This document shows, piece after piece, positions 50,395-63,180 of a stretch of DNA of 64,000 nucleotides. This stretch comes from Lycocorax pyrrhopterus obiensis (taxonomy: Eukaryota; Chordata; Aves; Passeriformes; Paradisaeidae), in the NCBI GenBank assembly GCA_014706295.1, contig JACSVZ010000004.1, positions 8,466,465 to 8,530,464 of the forward strand, in the 5' to 3' direction. The notes beneath the pieces were generated by a model. The model saw nothing but the letters and a program-made list of their open reading frames with translations. It was not told the DNA's origin and ran no database searches. The translations under genes were made by a program, and so were the position numbers. Positions within the stretch are counted from its first letter, which is position 1. Each line of letters begins with the position of its first letter.

Positions 50395-50830
50395 ATAATT
50401 GATAAACTGGGTTGTCAGGTTGACAGAGAATACATAAAAATCACTGCATGAACAGAGTTGGAAGAGACAGGATAAACTTTTTATTAGTAGAACAAATTAC
50501 TGTTTGATTGTATGTTTGGCTCCATCATTAGGATCTTTCTATTTCCCAAGATGTATTTAAATTGTTTACTCCATTGCTAAAATGTCTTGTCACTTGATCG
50601 CTCTCAAGGTCAACATGACCTTTCACATCAGGCCTAATCCTTTATTCATAGCCAAGCAGTCAGAGATTGAATTATAAATGCATTAAGCTCATTGGGTGCA
50701 CATTAAAGTGAACAAAGGACTATATTGAGGAGAAAAACTCCAATTATCACTGTACAAAAGAGCTCTTTGTTTATGATACCGTGGGGTTTTGCTGTCCTTG
50801 TTTGTGTCCTCATTAAAAAGTTTTTGGTCA
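50395..50830. promoter_or_regulatory. Candidate enhancer block holding a perfect ERE
   Basis: AT-rich, non-repetitive and stop-dense on both strands, with homeodomain-like words (AGCTATAATTGATAAACTGG, GCATTAAGCTCATTGG). Its most specific content is the perfect nuclear-receptor palindrome at 50607-50621. I infer a regulatory element. Conservation and activity are untested. Confidence 0.35.
50607..50621. promoter_or_regulatory. Perfect consensus oestrogen response element
   Basis: AGGTCA ACA TGACCT, two inverted nuclear-receptor half-sites with a 3-bp spacer, exactly matching the published ERE consensus. The palindrome extends by one more base pair each side (A/T). Oestrogen receptors bind this as dimers, and other AGGTCA-binding receptors can use single half-sites. 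It lies inside the AT-rich block at 50395-50830. Whether it is used is unknown. Confidence 0.6.
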
Positions 50831-52453
50831 CTCTTATGTTCCAGGTGTTACAATAAATGGCTCTTCAGGCTGATTATAAAGGCCTTGATTGATTTTGTAG
50901 GACCTAATGCGTGACTTTGTTCAGCTTCTCCAGTCACCAAAGGTGTTGGATTTGGTGTAGCCTGAGCAGCAGCTTCCTTTGCTGCGACAGGATTCTGTAG
51001 CCTCTCATGGATTCCTTTCCCTGAAGAATGGCAAGAAGGAAAAGAAAGGGGGAAAGGGAAGGTCACTGGGAGGTGCCCAAGAAGAGAAGAACAGATTGTA
51101 TGGGCTGGATGTAGTCTGCTGCTCTATCAAGGTGTCTTGTGAGAAGGGATCAGTAGAACAAGTAGGCAACAGGAAAACAGATAAATGAAGTGGGAGAGCT
51201 GAATCAGAGCAGAACAAGGTGCTTTGGAAAAGTCTGAGATGTTTTAGAGTGGCCCACGGCAAAACACATAAATTTGTTATTATTATTATTAGTTTGGACA
51301 CGAATACCTGGAAATGGGAGAACAGCTTCATAACACTGTCCCTTGATACAGCAGGTCTGTTACAGGGGTTTATGCTTTTGTACCTCCTCTGTCCACCTTT
51401 GTCAGTGCCAGGCTAAGAAAGCAGAGCTGAGCTGCATGGGGACAGAGAGGAGGGAGTAAGAATGTTCCCTTTCCTTACCCGATTTGCTGCCTTCAAACAT
51501 TGCATTTTGAAAGCTGAGAAAATATCATTTAATAATTTTTGCTTTCCTGCACATTTCCTGAAACACTTGTTATTCTCTTGCGGCTGAAATAAGGTTGATC
51601 ATGTGGAAAAGGGTAAAACAGAAGTGTTTTATTATAGCTTCTTCTTTTACTAGCTCGTGGAGTAAAAAAACCACAGTGAAGGCAACTGAAATACCAACTT
51701 AAATTTATGTTTGTTCTTGGCCTGGCGCTATTTACAGTAGAAGTTGTGGTGTTCCTTTCTGAACATTCTGGTAACTATTACCATGAAGGATCATGGACCT
51801 CAATTAATATTTGCAAATTCCTGCTAGTAAGTAAAAATAGCCAGAAGTTATTACTGTCCTCAAAAAACAAGGTTATTGACGTCAATAAAATATGTAATAA
51901 CATTATCCAGGAGAAATACAACATCCCACAGGCAGAATGTCAGTGGTGTGAGCAGGAAACACAAGTGAGCAAGTCTGTGTCTCTCTCTGTGTGTTAGAAG
52001 TTAAGCAGCCTCAGTGCACGTGCACACACGGAATTAATTGTTGTAGTGATTGTTATGGCTTGAAACCTTTTTGATCTCGATAGCCAGATTTTCATGGTTA
52101 GGTGTCTGTAAATTTACTGACTTCTCTGCAATTTTGTAGAAGATCTGGGCTGCTTTTACACCCATTCTGCTCAAACACAGCCTTTGCAGGGGAGCTGCCC
52201 AGGACCTGCTGAGGGACTTCTCCAGTTCTCTCCCGCTGCCACTGGAACTGATGGCATCAGATAATCCCTCTGTGCCAAAACCAAACAGCCTCAACAGTAG
52301 TGCAAGGAAAAACATTCCCCAAATTCTATGAGGAATTGATAAAATATGCTTTTAAAACATAAAAGTGGAAAAGGTGGCATTTAGACACTACTGTTGTGGT
52401 AGCTGAAGTCTCAAGATGTTGGTTTGGACCTGTGTCTCACTTGATGGGTTGGT
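50831..52453. other. Unique sequence, nothing called
   Basis: Includes a (TTA)n run near 51277-51291. A minus-strand frame (52034-52315) has moderately protein-like residues (KAAQIFYKIAEKSVNLQ) but no family and no clear splice sites. Confidence 0.35.
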
Positions 52454-52490
52454 GGTTTTTTTTTTCTTTTTTTTTTTTTCTTTTTGTTCC
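52454..52490 (+). repeat. T-rich low-complexity tract
   Basis: Almost pure T with three C interruptions, GGTTTTTTTTTTCTTTTTTT and so on. It is a simple low-complexity run and causes the phenylalanine run in the plus-strand frame across it. Confidence 0.9.
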
Positions 52491-55472
52491 CCAATTTATT
52501 TTCCATTTTCAGTATGACCAGCACTGCTGTATTTATACACAACTTGAAACATTTATTTTCATTTTATATTTGTTAAATTGTGACAGTTTATGTACCCTGG
52601 GAACTTAACTCCATCTTGTACTTCACAAGGGTTTCTTGCATTACTCATTGTATCTGTTGGGATTTCATGGCACAGACTTTTACACTTGGCAAGTTCTCCT
52701 TTTTTCTTTTTCTTTTGTTTTTTGGTAGGGGAACAACTGTAAGTGAATTGATGTTTAGTGCTAACAAGTGCATAATAGCCTTTTCCTTTGTTCTTTTCCT
52801 TATTTTATTTCCATCATTGCCTGTGTTTTAATGGCCGTACATCTCACAAAGTAGATTTAAGCTCTTAATTCCAGCTGTTACACACATACAGAGCTGTACA
52901 TTATATTGTCAGCCCGCAAATAGTTCTATGCCCATTCAAGGTGCAGAACTATAAAGTGCCCATCACTACAGTGATAAATTGCAGGGACAGTCATGCAGCT
53001 TTTTTCAGGACATCAAGTTGAAAAATAAGGAAAGGGACAATTGAGCCTCTGCTAACGTGCAGGCACTGATGTGAAGTTATCCCAGGGACACCTTTAACTT
53101 TGGAGACTTTCTTGGCTTAAACTCAAGGGATTTTTTTCCACACACAGCAAAACACAGCACCTGTCTTGAGTGTCATCTTCCTCCCTTCATGGCTGGAAGT
53201 GTCCCAGCCACCTGAGCATCACAAATTTATAACATCAGATCCTTTAAATATTTTTCTGCTTTTCTGGACAAAATCCACGAAGAAAAGGAAAACCTGTCTG
53301 TGGCTATGGAGAAGGTACAGCCGCTGCCAGAATGTAGCAGGAAACGGAGAATTTGGTAATTCAGTTTGGTGTCATGGGAGCATCTTTAGCCTTGTGGCAT
53401 TTGGTACACCAGTAGCAAGAGATGTTTCAAACAGGAATTCTTGTTTCACTTACCAGCAACACTTTCTCTCCTATTTAAAAACACATCACGTGCAGCGTTT
53501 GTTGCTAGGTGCCTGCTTGGCCGAGTGCTGGTTTCTAAGCATGCTTTTATATTTAACTAACCCCTGCACAGCTTGCGAAGGATTTTGCCCCCATGAGTTC
53601 TAATTTTCCCTTCACAGTTTTCTGTATTTTTGGGTAAGGAAAATTCCTTCTTTCTCTTCATAAATTTAATTGAGATAATGTCTCCCAGCTAAATATAGGA
53701 GATTTACATCTCCTCCTTGGAAACTAGAGAAATTGTGTGCAGAACTAGTACAGCTGGATTGGGGCTGCTATCAGAAAATGTTGTGGGAAAAAAAAATCAA
53801 ATCAAGCATTATTTAGTTTTAGCTCTGTAATTTTTAGTTTTGCATCACTTAAAGAACTTAAAAAAAAAAAAAACTAGAGAATTTATTGCTATTTGCTCAT
53901 GATTGATGCAAACAAATTCCACAGAGATTCAAGGGAAAATAGTGGTAACAGAGAGCACAAAATGTTGGGTTTCCAAGAGCAGAGGCCACGTACCTATGCA
54001 TTGATTTAAAATAAGCAGGAATTAGATCAGAAGTTCCTTTAAGTTGTTTAACCAACCTCCCTAAGAGGGGTCTCCCTTCAGGGAGTTGTTAATTTGGGTC
54101 TGTCTCTGCCAGCACAGAGCGTTCAAGCAGATGCCGAGAGCCCGTGGGAGGGAAATGCCCACGGTTTGTTCATAGGGATGGAAAGCTCCCTGCCAGGGGC
54201 AGCCTGACTCCTTCTGGGGCACTCCAGTTTGGGGAGGAATATCGTATTTCCAGTTGCTTTGCTTCCTTGCTGCCTTTTTTTTTTTTTTTTATCAGAGGGG
54301 AAGGATGTTGCCTGAATAAAGACACCCCACTTACTCTGAAACAGCAGCAACTGAGAACTACAAACCCACCGTCCACACCTGCCAATTTTTCTTACAGAGG
54401 CTGAAGAAAAAGCAGAATTGAGGACAAAATGTTGGCATAACACTCTGAAGCTTTTGAAGTTGTTCTGTCAGCATGTGTGTGTGACATATTAACCAAAATT
54501 CTTTGGGTACTTCTGAGCTTTAGGGGCTGCCCTTGGAGTGTATCTGCAGCACTGAATCGATCAGATTGTATTGCCAGGATATAAAGGGTGATCAGAGAAA
54601 TCTCTTCATACCTGGTATTATACTAACAACAAGGCCATTTTATTGCTTTTTGTAAAGGAAAGAATATTTTAACATGGGAGAAGAAAATTTAGGGGCTGAG
54701 CTTTCCTATTTGGAATTACCATGAAAAGTTGGTTTCATTTCCCCCAGCAGCGCCAATAAAATCAGGATGAAAAGTCAATTGCTTTTACTGAAGCAGCAAC
54801 AGTCTGAGTAAATTGTTTTGCTAAAATTCTACTAAAATAATTTCAAATAAACCCAGATATTTACTCTCTGGAGTTCGTTGTAGCAAGATTCTCATTTAGG
54901 GATAAAAAGTGGTGCTAGTTGTGCAGTGGGGGATGAATCTGCCTGACTTTTCCTGTGATGTGCTCTGGAAATCCTCACAGAGTGTCCCCAGTTATAAATA
55001 CCGCAGGCAGCTAATTCTTGTTCATTACTGTGATTTGTAGCTGATGCTGGAACAGAAACTGCCCTTTCCTCGCTCTGGTCCAGATCAGATCAAACTGTAG
55101 TAGCTGCATAATTAAATGTGAGCACGCGTTTTAATGGAATTTACCTTTGCTTCCATCTCCCCTGGTTTTGGTACAGCATGGAAAGCTGGGGTTGATTTCT
55201 CTGGTCTCATTACAGCGCTTTCCCTGATGTTTATGGAGATATACTGATTTAAACTAGCTCAAAATGTTCTTCTGAGATCAGCTTCTTGCATTTGTCACTG
55301 AAAGTTCATACTCGGTCTGCATCTCCTATTATAACATTTTTTAAACTTTGACTCTTTCTGATGAAGTTACAAGATACGCTGTGTGAGTACTCGAGGATGT
55401 AGCTCACTGACATTTACATACTGCTCTGGAGGAGAAATCTGCTGAATGGGATATATATTGCAATTACTGTAG
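52491..55472. other. Unique sequence with homopolymer runs
   Basis: Contains an A14 run at 53860-53873 and a T16 run at 54275-54290. The 145-codon plus-strand frame at 53166-53603 is unrecognised. No repeat element is attached to either homopolymer that I can name. Confidence 0.4.
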
Positions 55473-55877
55473 TCCTTTCATTCTCATTTTCTCTTTCTTT
55501 CCCCTCTTCTTTTTTCTTTTTTTTTCATTTTCCTCTTCTTTTCTTTTCTTCTTCTTTTCCTCTTCTTTTTCTCTCCTGTCTCCTTTTTCTCTCCTTTTTC
55601 CCAAACTTTCCCCCTCCTTTACCCTCCTGTTTCCCCCCTTTTCCCCCTGCTTTTCCCCTCCCTTTTCCCTTCTCTTCTTTTTCTTTTCTTTTTCTCTTCT
55701 TTTACTCTTCTATTTCTCTTCTTCTTCTCTTCTTTTTCTCATTTTTCTCTGCCTTTCCCCTTCCTTTTCCACTCCATTTTCCCTCCCTTTTTTCTTCTTT
55801 TTTCCCCCCTCTTTTTTTTCTCTTCTTTCTCTCTTTCTTTTCTTTTTACTCTTCACTCTTGTTACTCTTATGTTTTC
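55473..55877 (+). repeat. Long polypyrimidine (C/T) tract
   Basis: About 400 bases of C and T with fewer than roughly 20 purines, built of CTTTT, CTTCTTTT and TTTCCCCC-type words. The tract ends TTATGTTTTCAG|GTATGACC. Its complement is a GA-rich polypurine strand. That strand creates a lysine/arginine/glutamate-only frame (55710-55907), a low-complexity artefact and not a gene. Such tracts can form intramolecular triplexes and often vary in length between individuals. Confidence 0.95.
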
Positions 55878-58800
55878 AGGTATGACCACGCCTCTGTTAT
55901 ATTTCACTTGTTTGCAGTCAGAAATCGTGTGTGCGTGGAATCAAAAGTGAAGCCTGTGCCTCACTGATGGCAACAGCAGCATTTTGGTGGCATACGCAGG
56001 ACTGAGATTTTACATCACAGGCCACTTGTTGCCTTTTTATTTGACCAGCCACTGTCAGAGGAGCACTTTAGCACTTTATCAGCTAAGCCAAAATCTATGT
56101 GAAATATGCAGTAAACATGAATGAGGAGTTAAGGAAGAAGAGAAAGCCACCTTTAAAGATGCTGCAGCTTTTATAACCTGAATAAATTTTCTTTATTGGG
56201 ACACGAATTGTAACAGATACTTCCTTCGCTCCCCACTGTAGAGAAGGACAGGATTTTTTTCAGGTTTTAGCAGAAGTAGAGGCTTGAGCTCTCTGCCCAG
56301 TGTTGACATCTGGAAATTTTTTGAGGCTGGGAATATCTGGAGAGTCTGGATTTAGCCAGGAGGCTCCTGGGTCCTGCTCCAAAGCTTGTGGTCCTTGCGT
56401 ATCTCCACAGCCATGGTGGGGCTGGTCTCTGCCGTGGGCTTTCAGTTACTGGAGACTGGACAAAGGCTGCTTTTGCAAAAGACAGTAAAAGATTCTGTAA
56501 TTTCTCCCGAAAGTCTGGAACGTGTCTCGGAACACCAAGGCATCCAAGCCTGTCCTCATGTCAGTCCTGTTCTTTCTGAGGTTAAAACGGCGTTTTTGGA
56601 AAGTGAGATAAAGCTTTTAATGGGTCCACACATCAACTGGGAGACTGGAGCCAAGTCTCTCAGCAATATAAACATTAAGCTGGACTCAGCCAAGTTCCCT
56701 TTTACGAGGAGAATATTTGGCTGATTCCTCTGTGTTTCCCAAGGCCGGAGCTGCCGGGATTAACTCACGTTCCGATTTTGTGCCTTGGCCCTCGCTCAAC
56801 TCCTGCTTATGCATGGAAGCACTCAGCTGGGAAGGGCGAAGCCTGGGATAACCTGTGCAAAAGTGGATTGTTGGCTTCATTCCAGAGTTCTCAGGGCACA
56901 CTCAGGCACATCCTGGTTCACTATGCACCATGGATACAGGCACCTTCACTGGATTTAAGCTACTTCTAGGAAAGGCCTCTGGAGTTTAAGGTATTAATAA
57001 GAACAAGTGGATGTTTAGAGAGAATTGTGCCCCGGGGAAATGGTGCTGCTTCATCCTTACCCGGTCCTGACTGTAGCCTTCCAAATACCTGAAGCAGGCA
57101 TGAGGAAAAGTCTTTCATTTTCTGGAAAGGAGCAAGGCTGGAGTTTTCTTCCTTTTCCCTCATTGCTTTGTATGTTCCCTCAGGGCTTTCTTGGTTTCTC
57201 TTTAGGAGCTTCATAGCAGGTTTTTGGGTCAAGCAGTGTGGCACTGTTATCTCGGCAAACTTTGCAAGAAAGGATGCATAACACCTGAGCATGTGTTAGC
57301 CTGGCAAAGGTGCATCTAAACCCTAATTTCTCAGTTACCTACTGCTTCACTACATAAATAATGCAGGATTCTTTCCAACTTGCATCACTCTTCCTTATTT
57401 AACCTGGAGAGAGTTTGGGGTTGAGAGTAACACTGATAGGAAAGATTCATCACCATGTGTTACTGCAGTACATTAGAATTTCATTTCTCATATTTCCCAA
57501 GACTCAGCTCTTCCTGAAATTTATACCTGTGCTAACTATTTGGAATGTATTAGTAAGAATGTAATTTTACATTTTAAACTATTTGGGCATAGCAAAGAGA
57601 AAGCATCATTTGTTACCATAAAATAGTGCTCAGTTTTAAGTCACTTGTAAGAGCTGTTTACACATGTGAAGGAAAGCCAAGATGATTTTCAGGCTCTTAT
57701 TTCTATTCTGATCCTGCCTGCTGCAGGCAGCAGATACTAAACTTCCTCATGTCCACTCTGCTTTAAGAGCTCCACGTTTGAAACATCCCAATCCAACTGA
57801 CACTGTGTGATGTGTGGTTCAGCATAGAGCTTCACTCAAACCATGAATATAAACTTTCTATTGTATGAGATGCTCACAAGGCTTTTATATCTGTCTGCAA
57901 ATAGAGAAAAATAAAGAATAAAGCATGCAACTCGATGTTTCAAGGGAGAGAGGTGTCCTTCCAGTGGTAATGGAAAAATAATATTTGTTGTGCCCAGGTG
58001 TAGGCAGACAGACGAATCTCAAGGCTTGTTAATGTCCATGCCTGATTCATATGCATGGTTCTATCTCTTTGTCTTGATTATTTCAGTTCTGTTGCCCACA
58101 GATTGTTTCCACAATCCCTTTAGCGATAACCTCAAATTGCAGAGCTCATAGGATCATTGTTTTGTATGCTGATGCACATTTTCTTGGGGAGGAGTCAAGG
58201 CAGTGCTCAGATAATTTGTTTGCAGTGCTGTGTATAATGTGAGAGCTGATACAGGCTTTGAAGGATAACCTGGTTTTAGTGAGACTTGATTTGGCTCAGT
58301 CTGTAGGAAACAGAAACACCATCTACAGCAGAACTGGCACAAAGCTGAGGTTTCAGTTCTCTTCAGAAGGCAGATTCTGCTGAATCTGTTCCACAGCTGC
58401 TTGGGCAGTTTTCAGTCCAGTAAGGCTCAGACATTTCCTTAAAAATACTCTGTACACAGCAGTGTGGTTCAGCTGGGTGGTGGAGAGCTCAGCTTGCATA
58501 TTCAGCAAGATTGCTCAGGATTAAATATGTTTTATTCTCTTAAATTAGATGGTACAAGAACCTTCATCAAAATTAATAAATCATGCATTGTGTTTTTAAG
58601 CCAAATGCTGCTGTGTTCACAGCGTGCTTCCTTCTTCCTCCCCCTGAGATGTTAAGCCATTAAAAGAGTCCAAAGATGTGTTTCCTTGTATTCCTTTAGA
58701 CTTTTTAATGCTTTTCTGTGTATGCCATCATGTCCCTGCAGGCAGGTAATCAATTGCAAGATTACACCTGAAAAGTGTATTAGTATTTCTTCTTTGTCTG

Positions 58801-60258
58801 GCCAGAAGGATTACTGTCAAAGGGACCCAGCACTGTTACATGCCTGGAGAGCTGTCATACCCTGCTACAGATGCACCCATGACTCCACAGCTGTTTAAAG
58901 AGCACGTGGAGCATTAGAGAGGCTTGGATGGTCCTGAAAGGCTGTTGAGATGCAAACCCAAACCAGAGCCATACATCTGGGTGCCTTCATACTTACGTCT
59001 GCCAGATGTGCCATGGTCCTGACCTGCAGGAGGAGAAGAGTTTGAGAGGACTGGGGAGATGGGGTGCAAGGAGAAATTATATGATGGGATGGACAGTGAC
59101 TCTGCATCTGTTTGCCTGTAGCGTCCTCGGTGAGGTAGTGATGGTGTGCTCCAGCCCAGAACCCTCAGGGAGCATGCAGAGCACCTGAACTGAGGCATCA
59201 AACAACACAACATAATGCAAAAGGCAATAGATGAGCAGCTTACTCTGCTTGGTTTTCTTCCAAGCTTGTGGCCCAGCAAAACAAGATGTCATTTTTCTGT
59301 TGTCTTCTTGGTTCCTTTTCTGTGCATGGTGTGTCTTCAGCAGAAATACTGCTGTCACAGTGACACACTAACCCAGTTTAGCCTCAGGTCCTTTTTATGT
59401 GGGGTGGGGAAAAGCAGAGACTGTGTGTGCTTGTGACAGTACTTTTTGATAGAGGGGACTATGTCTGAGCCTTTGTGCAGGCAGTCCTTGCTGAGGGGGG
59501 TGTCCTTAAAAATGTTAAATATATGGAACAGGATTTTATTAATCATGGATCTGAATTGCCTGGGATTCCTCCAAGGTTTTGCAGGCCTTTTATTGTCTCC
59601 TGAAAGTCTCGTGCAGTTATTTGGCCATCGTACACCCCACACTGGCTTATTTTTGCCCAGCATAAAGGTATTTCTGTGTTTCTAACAGATGACACCTGGG
59701 TGAAGCCTAGTCTAGACACTCCTTAAAATCTTGTCTTTAGTAAATGGGTTTTCAGCTTGAAGTAAAATCTCAGTGGAGACCAGGCTGCTTGTACACTGAG
59801 CATATACTGGCCACTCAAAACAAACTGTCCTATACTGTGGAAGAGATTAAACACCTGAAAACCAGAAACTTTCCCATCTTCACTAGGCTTTGGTCCTTTA
59901 TCAATCGCCATGTATTAGTTAGCTGTGTAAAGATTACTCCTTTAATTGCAGGTATTTATTCTGGGTTGCCTTCGTTCATGATTTACTCTGAAATCAGTAA
60001 ATTAGGTATTTCATTTGGTACTTTACTTGGACAAGTTAAACACAGGAAGCAGTCTTAGAGGAAATCTGTTAATATTCAAAAATTAATTCCTCAAAAGTGT
60101 GGGAAAGGCAGAACTAAGGCTGGCTGTGCTATCCAGGCACATAGGAGAGGTGGGAGGAGATGGTCTGTGCATGTTCTACCCCTTGCCCTGCCAGTGTGAA
60201 TCCTTTTAAATTGCTCACCAGGAAAGGGAGCCTCAAGAAACAGCACTGCTAAAATTAC
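55878..60258. other. Unique sequence, nothing called
   Basis: Unique DNA with moderately GC-rich patches (56300-57100, 58900-59200). A minus-strand frame (56966-57292) ends at a donor-like CTTCAG|GTATTT but has no clear acceptor. No gene was called. Confidence 0.4.
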
Positions 60259-60291
60259 CTGCAGAATCCATCTTGCAAAACTCTGGCTTTG
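60259..60291 (-). other. Microexon-like splice pair, 33 nt
   Basis: The minus strand has acceptor TGTGAACATCTTTTGCAG and donor TTCTGCAG|GTAATTTT 33 bases apart, exactly 11 codons and open in all frames. The signals are good, but so short a candidate cannot be told from chance by sequence alone. Confidence 0.15.
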
Positions 60292-61024
60292 CTGCAAAAG
60301 ATGTTCACAGAAAGAGCTGGAACTAAACCAGGGCAAAGTAGGCCAAGACTAAGATCCCGAGCCTTAGCTGACAAATGGAGTGGGTTCGAAATGATGGCAC
60401 CAATGGTATATTCTCAAGAGGGTCCCCACACATGGCAAATTTGAGTTCAGATTTGCTTGGGAAGGAGAAAATTGTGCTCAGGAGAGCTCGGGCACCTTTT
60501 CTACAACGTGGCACCTTCCTCCTCCCTCGGTTCCCATTACGCCTCCTCACTCTGACAGACAAAACCTTTGTTGATGTTCAGGCTCACAAAATCTCCCACT
60601 CCTTTTAAAATTAGCAGATTGTTACCTCAGTGGGGGAGAGCCAAGTCTGTTAAAGCAGCAGCACAAGATACCTGTGAAGTCCCTGGTTTCATGCTTGGGT
60701 GCAGGTTCTTCCTCAGTACATCCTGCCACTCCAGAGGGAATCAGTGCTCCTTTATCAGACATCCCTGGCATAAGATCGATCCTCTGAAGGTTGTAGCATT
60801 TTTAGAGAAGCATAAATGAATTGTTGAACTGACAGTCCCTTCCACAGTTCAGTATATGGCTTTCAGGAAGAGAAAAAATGGGCCATAAAGGAAAGATCTT
60901 TCATGTCCATCCAATTCCCTGATTCAGATCCCTTAGAAAGGTGTCAAAGCTAACAAGAAAGGTGTCTAACAAGACAATGCCTACCAAATGTCTAACAAGA
61001 TAATTCTAACCCACGTATTTGGTT
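60292..61024. other. Unique sequence, nothing called
   Basis: A loose triplication of GTCTAACAAGA-like words occurs at 60940-61000, looking like local slippage. No gene was recognised. Confidence 0.4.
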
Positions 61025-61078
61025 TATTGTATGTATGTGTGTACAGGTACATGCACATATATATATATATGAGTGTGT
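61025..61078. repeat. Compound TG/TA microsatellite
   Basis: TTGTATGTATGTGTGTACAG, then a pure ATATATATATATAT run, then GAGTGTGTGG. A compound simple repeat. Confidence 0.85.
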
Positions 61079-62499
61079 GGAGAGTTTTAACTGGTTTTTA
61101 ATCTACCATGACATTTGCTTGACTCTGGAGAAATCATACAAGCTTTGTATTTGGGCCATTCTTCTTCCTTCTCCTCATTGTCTTTCTGGATTTCCTTGTT
61201 CTTTCATTCCATGATTCTTTTTTCCCTAGGTGTGTTTCTGTGGGAGCAGTGGAAGGACATGTAGCACAAGTTGTCAGCGAGCTGCCAGGTTGTTTATCCT
61301 ATTTCCTTCAGGTAGTGTTGTGGGTTGTTTTCATGTTTGGCTCAGTCATGCCAATAAACATTTGCAGATCACAATGGTGTTTATTCAGAAAAGATGCCAA
61401 AGGTCTCAGACTCAGAACATGAATAAATGCAAGGTCAGTGTTCTTGTGCTGAGCCACTGCTTTCAAATTCCCATGAATTATTCTGGATTTTTTTCCTACT
61501 TCGGTTGGCTTCAAATATCTTTTTGAACATATCTATTCATCAGCATCAAATCAAAAGCTTGGCAGCTATTTCTTGATTAAATGATTATTCCCAAACTAAT
61601 AAACATCACAGCAGGGTTTAATTAATATATGTCAGTCATATGGCTTTTTTTTTTTCATCTTTCTCTTTTTTTTTTCCTTCCTAAAAATACCATGTTCTGA
61701 AATTAGTATCTGCAGAATAAAGGTGTGGGCTTTTTTCTGCAGTGAGCCATGGGAAAGACAATTAGAGTCTGTTGATTGCATCCACTTCTCTTTCTGTTTG
61801 GGCATGGATGTCTCATTTTTGAAAGTTTCTTGCTAGAAAAGCTGCAAAACTCTCACTGGAAACCCTCCTTGCCCCTGTAGGATTGTTGTTATTGTAATAA
61901 AAACAACACTGCGGCAACTTTATTTTATGAAAAATCTTCCACTAACAACTTAGTTTTATTAACCACTTCCCAGCCCAGAACCCATAGAGAGATTGAGGCA
62001 GTACTGGGGATAAAACGTCCTAATTTAGAAATACTAAACCCCAAATGCCGCCCAGGATTGTGTGTGTTGTAGTTATGCGTTTGAAGCATCTGAGCAGCTC
62101 TGGATGTGCTGCCTAAGGATGTCAAGTGTGATGAAGAGACATTGATGTCTTTGACCCTAGATGAGATAGCAGCAATTAAGAAACGTAATTGCTTGTTTTT
62201 GTATTTAGTTTTTCTTTTGGTGTTGTTGGTAATGAATCTCTCTATATGCATGAGCTTCAAATTAACTTCAGCTACTGAGTGAAAAGTGTGTTTTAATGTA
62301 AAAACCAGACAAAACTCCTTAAATTAGTCTAACGAAATAAAACAGCCTTTTAAATTAATGGGTTCGGTGTAGTTTTCCTACTTAACAACCTGGTAGTTTC
62401 AGCATGTTCTTCGTGTTCACACTTCACAGAGACTTATGGGGCAATATATAGAAATCAGGCTTTAAAATGAGCAAGCAGTCACAGTCCCTCAAGTGGATC
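61079..62499. other. Unique sequence with two T runs
   Basis: T11 at 61645-61655 and T10 at 61666-61675. The minus-strand frame at 61925-62260 (111 codons) is unrecognised. No gene was called. Confidence 0.4.
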
Positions 62500-63180
62500 T
62501 CACTGCCTGACCTTGATGAAATGAATATTTCTAATGTGCTGAAGGGATGGATAATTATTACCATATTTTGCAAGAAGTGCGGTCTGCTTTGAAGTTGGCA
62601 GAATCTTTTCCTGGGGACTTGGTAGGATTAGACTTTCTACATGAGCAAAATTGCTTCCTTTAAGGAATGTGTTTCCAGATGGAGCGATACTCGGCTTGCG
62701 CATACTGAGATGCAGAATGACTTCAAACAGCCATGAGGTATAATGAGAAGTGATATTATTCATAACCTCATCAAGAACTGCATCCATGGAGATTATGGAA
62801 CGACCTCATCTTTTATTCGGACCATGTCACATATTCTGCCTTCAAAAGGGGCCCCGGTGAAACACTGGCTGAGCTGATTAATTTATTTTCAATTTACAGG
62901 AAGACTTCCATGCCCGTAAATATTTTGAGATACATGCATAACCTTGCGCTTAAGTAATCCCTTTGAAGGGAATTGGAGAAATTATTAGTTCATTTTGTCC
63001 AGGAAAGAGTATTCATAAAAGTTTTGGAGTTGAATCTTACCGCACAGCTTCTTTGGTTGCTGAGTCCTGCTTGCACTGCATCCTTTGTTCTAGTGGTTTT
63101 ACAGGCCTAATCTTTGGAGAGAGGAATATTATTTGGCATTCTGTGTATGCTTCACTTTATATAAATGATCTGTTTTGATA
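62500..63180. promoter_or_regulatory. Candidate conserved noncoding block or exon
   Basis: Unique, AT-rich DNA with retained CpGs and homeodomain-like words (GCTGATTAATTTATTTTC). The left part is also open on the minus strand for 95 codons (62500-62787, starting MDAVLDEVMNNITSH), with a donor-like ATATG|GTAATA inside. I cannot tell whether it is regulatory, an exon, or ordinary intron, and the family of the peptide is unknown. Confidence 0.2.

Noticed and set aside
53166..53603. 145-codon plus-strand frame
   Set aside because: Composition and context give no support, and I see no family similarity.
55710..55907. Lysine/arginine/glutamate-rich minus-strand frame
   Set aside because: It is simply the translation of the GA-rich complement of the pyrimidine tract.
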